Virus record (IMG/VR): IMGVR_UViG_3300042557_001453
Location: 1-48,623 of that record
Origin: a virus
Length of the DNA stretch: 48,623 nucleotides
Strand: one strand, 5' to 3'
The notes under the pieces are model-generated. The model was not told the DNA's origin and made no database searches. It worked only from the letters and a program-made list of their open reading frames with translations. Shown here piece by piece: positions 47,704-48,623 of the stretch; the stretch's first letter is position 1, and each line of letters begins with the position of its first letter. The position numbers and the translations under genes are program-made.

Positions 47704-48543
47704 ATGTTAAGTTATATTGGTGGAAAAAGTAAAATTGGTAAATGGATAGTTCCATTCTACGATAAAGATATGGAGGTTTATGTAGAAACTTTCGGCGGAA
47801 TGTTTTGGTGTTTTTTTAATATGGACCTGAAACAGTTCCCAAACCTTAAAAAAGTTGTTTATAATGACTTTAACCCGCTGAACTACAACCTCTTCAAATG
47901 CGTTCAAAACCCAACTGAACTATTGAAAGCAATTAACGCAATTGATTGTCAAAAGTTGGGTGAGGAACCAACACCACCGATCTATAAAGAACAATTTATC
48001 AGCTTTCAGGCTGAATTATTCGGTGAAAATTTCAGCGTAGAACCTGGCAATTACGAAGTTGCGGCTAAGTATGTGTACATTCTAACACAAGTTTTTAGTG
48101 GGTCAAAACCTGAAACATCAAACTTTATTGATCTTAAAGGTAAGTATAAATCAAAATATCTTACCTTTAGAGATAAGTTATCAAAACCTGATTGGATTGA
48201 ACATTTCCTTAAAATTACAGAAGTAGAGAACATGGACTTTGCTGATGTAATTGAGAAATACGACTCTCCATCTACTTACATATATTTAGACCCACCATAT
48301 TGGAAAACAGAGAATTACTACTCCAACCACGACTTTGATCGTCAAGATCATGAACGTTTGGCTAATGTTTTACACGGGGTTCAAGGTAAGTTTTCTTTAT
48401 CTTATTATGACTTTGAATTACTTCACGAATGGTTTCCCGAAGACCAATACACTTGGGTTAAAAAAGAGTTTGCCAAAGCCGCTTCAGCTAAGAAAGGGGA
48501 GAAACAAAATATGGGGGAAGAATTATTGATAATGAATTATTAA
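47704..48543 (+). CDS. DNA adenine N6-methyltransferase, Dam/D12 class
   Basis: The 279-residue enzyme has the D12-class order. S-Y-I-G-G-K at 3-8 and E-T-F-G-G at 28-32 form the S-adenosylmethionine site, then V-Y-N-D-F-N follows, and the catalytic D196-P-P-Y199 (YLDPPYWKTENYY) is in place. The specificity part lies between. No restriction endonuclease is encoded next to it, so it likely marks phage DNA against host restriction or controls packaging or replication timing. The sequence recognised cannot be read from the protein. It starts after a divergent gap shared with the minus-strand operon. Confidence 0.9.
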   Translation: MLSYIGGKSKIGKWIVPFYDKDMEVYVETFGGMFWCFFNMDLKQFPNLKKVVYNDFNPLNYNLFKCVQNPTELLKAINAIDCQKLGEEPTPPIYKEQFISFQAELFGENFSVEPGNYEVAAKYVYILTQVFSGSKPETSNFIDLKGKYKSKYLTFRDKLSKPDWIEHFLKITEVENMDFADVIEKYDSPSTYIYLDPPYWKTENYYSNHDFDRQDHERLANVLHGVQGKFSLSYYDFELLHEWFPEDQYTWVKKEFAKAASAKKGEKQNMGEELLIMNY

Positions 48544-48561
48544 TTTTTTACTGTTTACAAA

Positions 48562-48568
48562 TATTTAT
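48562..48568 (+). promoter_or_regulatory. TATTTAT motif upstream of the last gene
   Basis: AAATATTTATTAAATAAAAAATATT precedes the ATG of the gene at the window edge, with 15 bases between core and start. It fits the recurrent motif and supports a new transcription unit after the methyltransferase. Confidence 0.4.
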
Positions 48569-48583
48569 TAAATAAAAAATATT

Positions 48584-48623
48584 ATGTCACTTAGGTTCAC
48601 CAATCTATTAAGAGATCTTATTG
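48584..48623 (+). CDS. Start of a gene cut by the window edge
   Basis: An ATG opens a frame (MSLRFTNLLRDLI) that runs to the end of the window without a stop. It follows an A-rich leader and a TATTTAT motif, so it is probably real. Too little is present to name it. Confidence 0.5.
   Translation, partial: MSLRFTNLLRDLI

Noticed and set aside
47636-47755. Longer N-terminus for the 168-residue minus-strand protein
   Set aside because: The extra 40 codons would overlap the methyltransferase start and cross the TATTTAT motif. The added residues are low-complexity and unlike the rest.
1-48623. Integrated prophage or insertion sequences
   Set aside because: No integrase, attachment repeats, transposase or host genes were found. 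The gene order is that of a virulent T4-like phage.

Overview
The window is one arm of a large, AT-rich, T4-like contractile-tailed phage genome (Caudoviricetes). It carries a ribonucleotide reductase, gp25-like and gp6/baseplate-J-like wedge proteins, a gp46/gp47-type recombination nuclease pair, a DnaG-type primase, a sigma factor, an amidase and very large virion proteins, with almost no intergenic space. Several features point to a Bacteroidota host, probably a flavobacterium-like one. The sigma factor is of the short Bacteroidota RpoD type. There is a small Hc1 (histone H1-like) protein of a kind common in that phylum. The tail proteins carry repeats resembling the gliding adhesin SprB. 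Starts have A-rich leaders rather than strong Shine-Dalgarno sites, and one signal peptide ends in the Ala-Gln typical of the phylum. No capsid, terminase or DNA polymerase gene is present, so this is part of a larger genome.

Layout: (1) 52-3439, class I ribonucleotide reductase (nrdB, nrdA) closed by a UUCG-loop terminator. (2) 3511-27270, one long plus-strand virion cluster: gp25-like and gp6-like wedge proteins, a 1863-residue protein with a buried hydrophobic block, several unknown structural proteins, a 995-residue protein with a gpI/gp7-like region, two SprB-repeat proteins, a glycosyltransferase between them, and a tail-fibre-like protein with Thr/Pro linkers. (3) 27325-29480, a RuvC-like resolvase converging on a two-gene minus-strand cassette of small and Thr/Pro-linked adhesin-like proteins related to the plus-strand cluster. 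(4) 29556-36334, replication and recombination: primase, PD-(D/E)XK nuclease, small zinc-ribbon and unknown proteins, gp47-like phosphoesterase, coiled-coil protein, membrane protein, gp46-like ATPase. (5) 36394-37862, an unknown protein, the sigma factor, and a compact non-coding segment with a predicted pseudoknot and a strong terminator. (6) 37927-43598, a membrane protein with EVPVEV repeats, an amidase, spanin-like small membrane proteins, and acidic or coiled-coil unknowns. (7) 43646-48623, small unknown genes, an Hc1-like protein, DnaJ, minus-strand small genes, a Dam-type methyltransferase and the start of one more gene cut by the window edge.

How it fits together: groups 1 and 4 supply nucleotides and replicate and recombine DNA. 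The sigma factor could redirect host RNA polymerase, and a recurrent TATTTAT motif just upstream of cluster-leading genes on both strands is a candidate for a phage promoter class. The virion cluster builds the baseplate and an unusually large set of host-contact proteins, and the glycosyltransferase encoded among them might modify those proteins. The amidase and the membrane/coiled-coil proteins after it could form the lysis module. Gene calls rest on reading motifs and family resemblance by eye. No database search was run.
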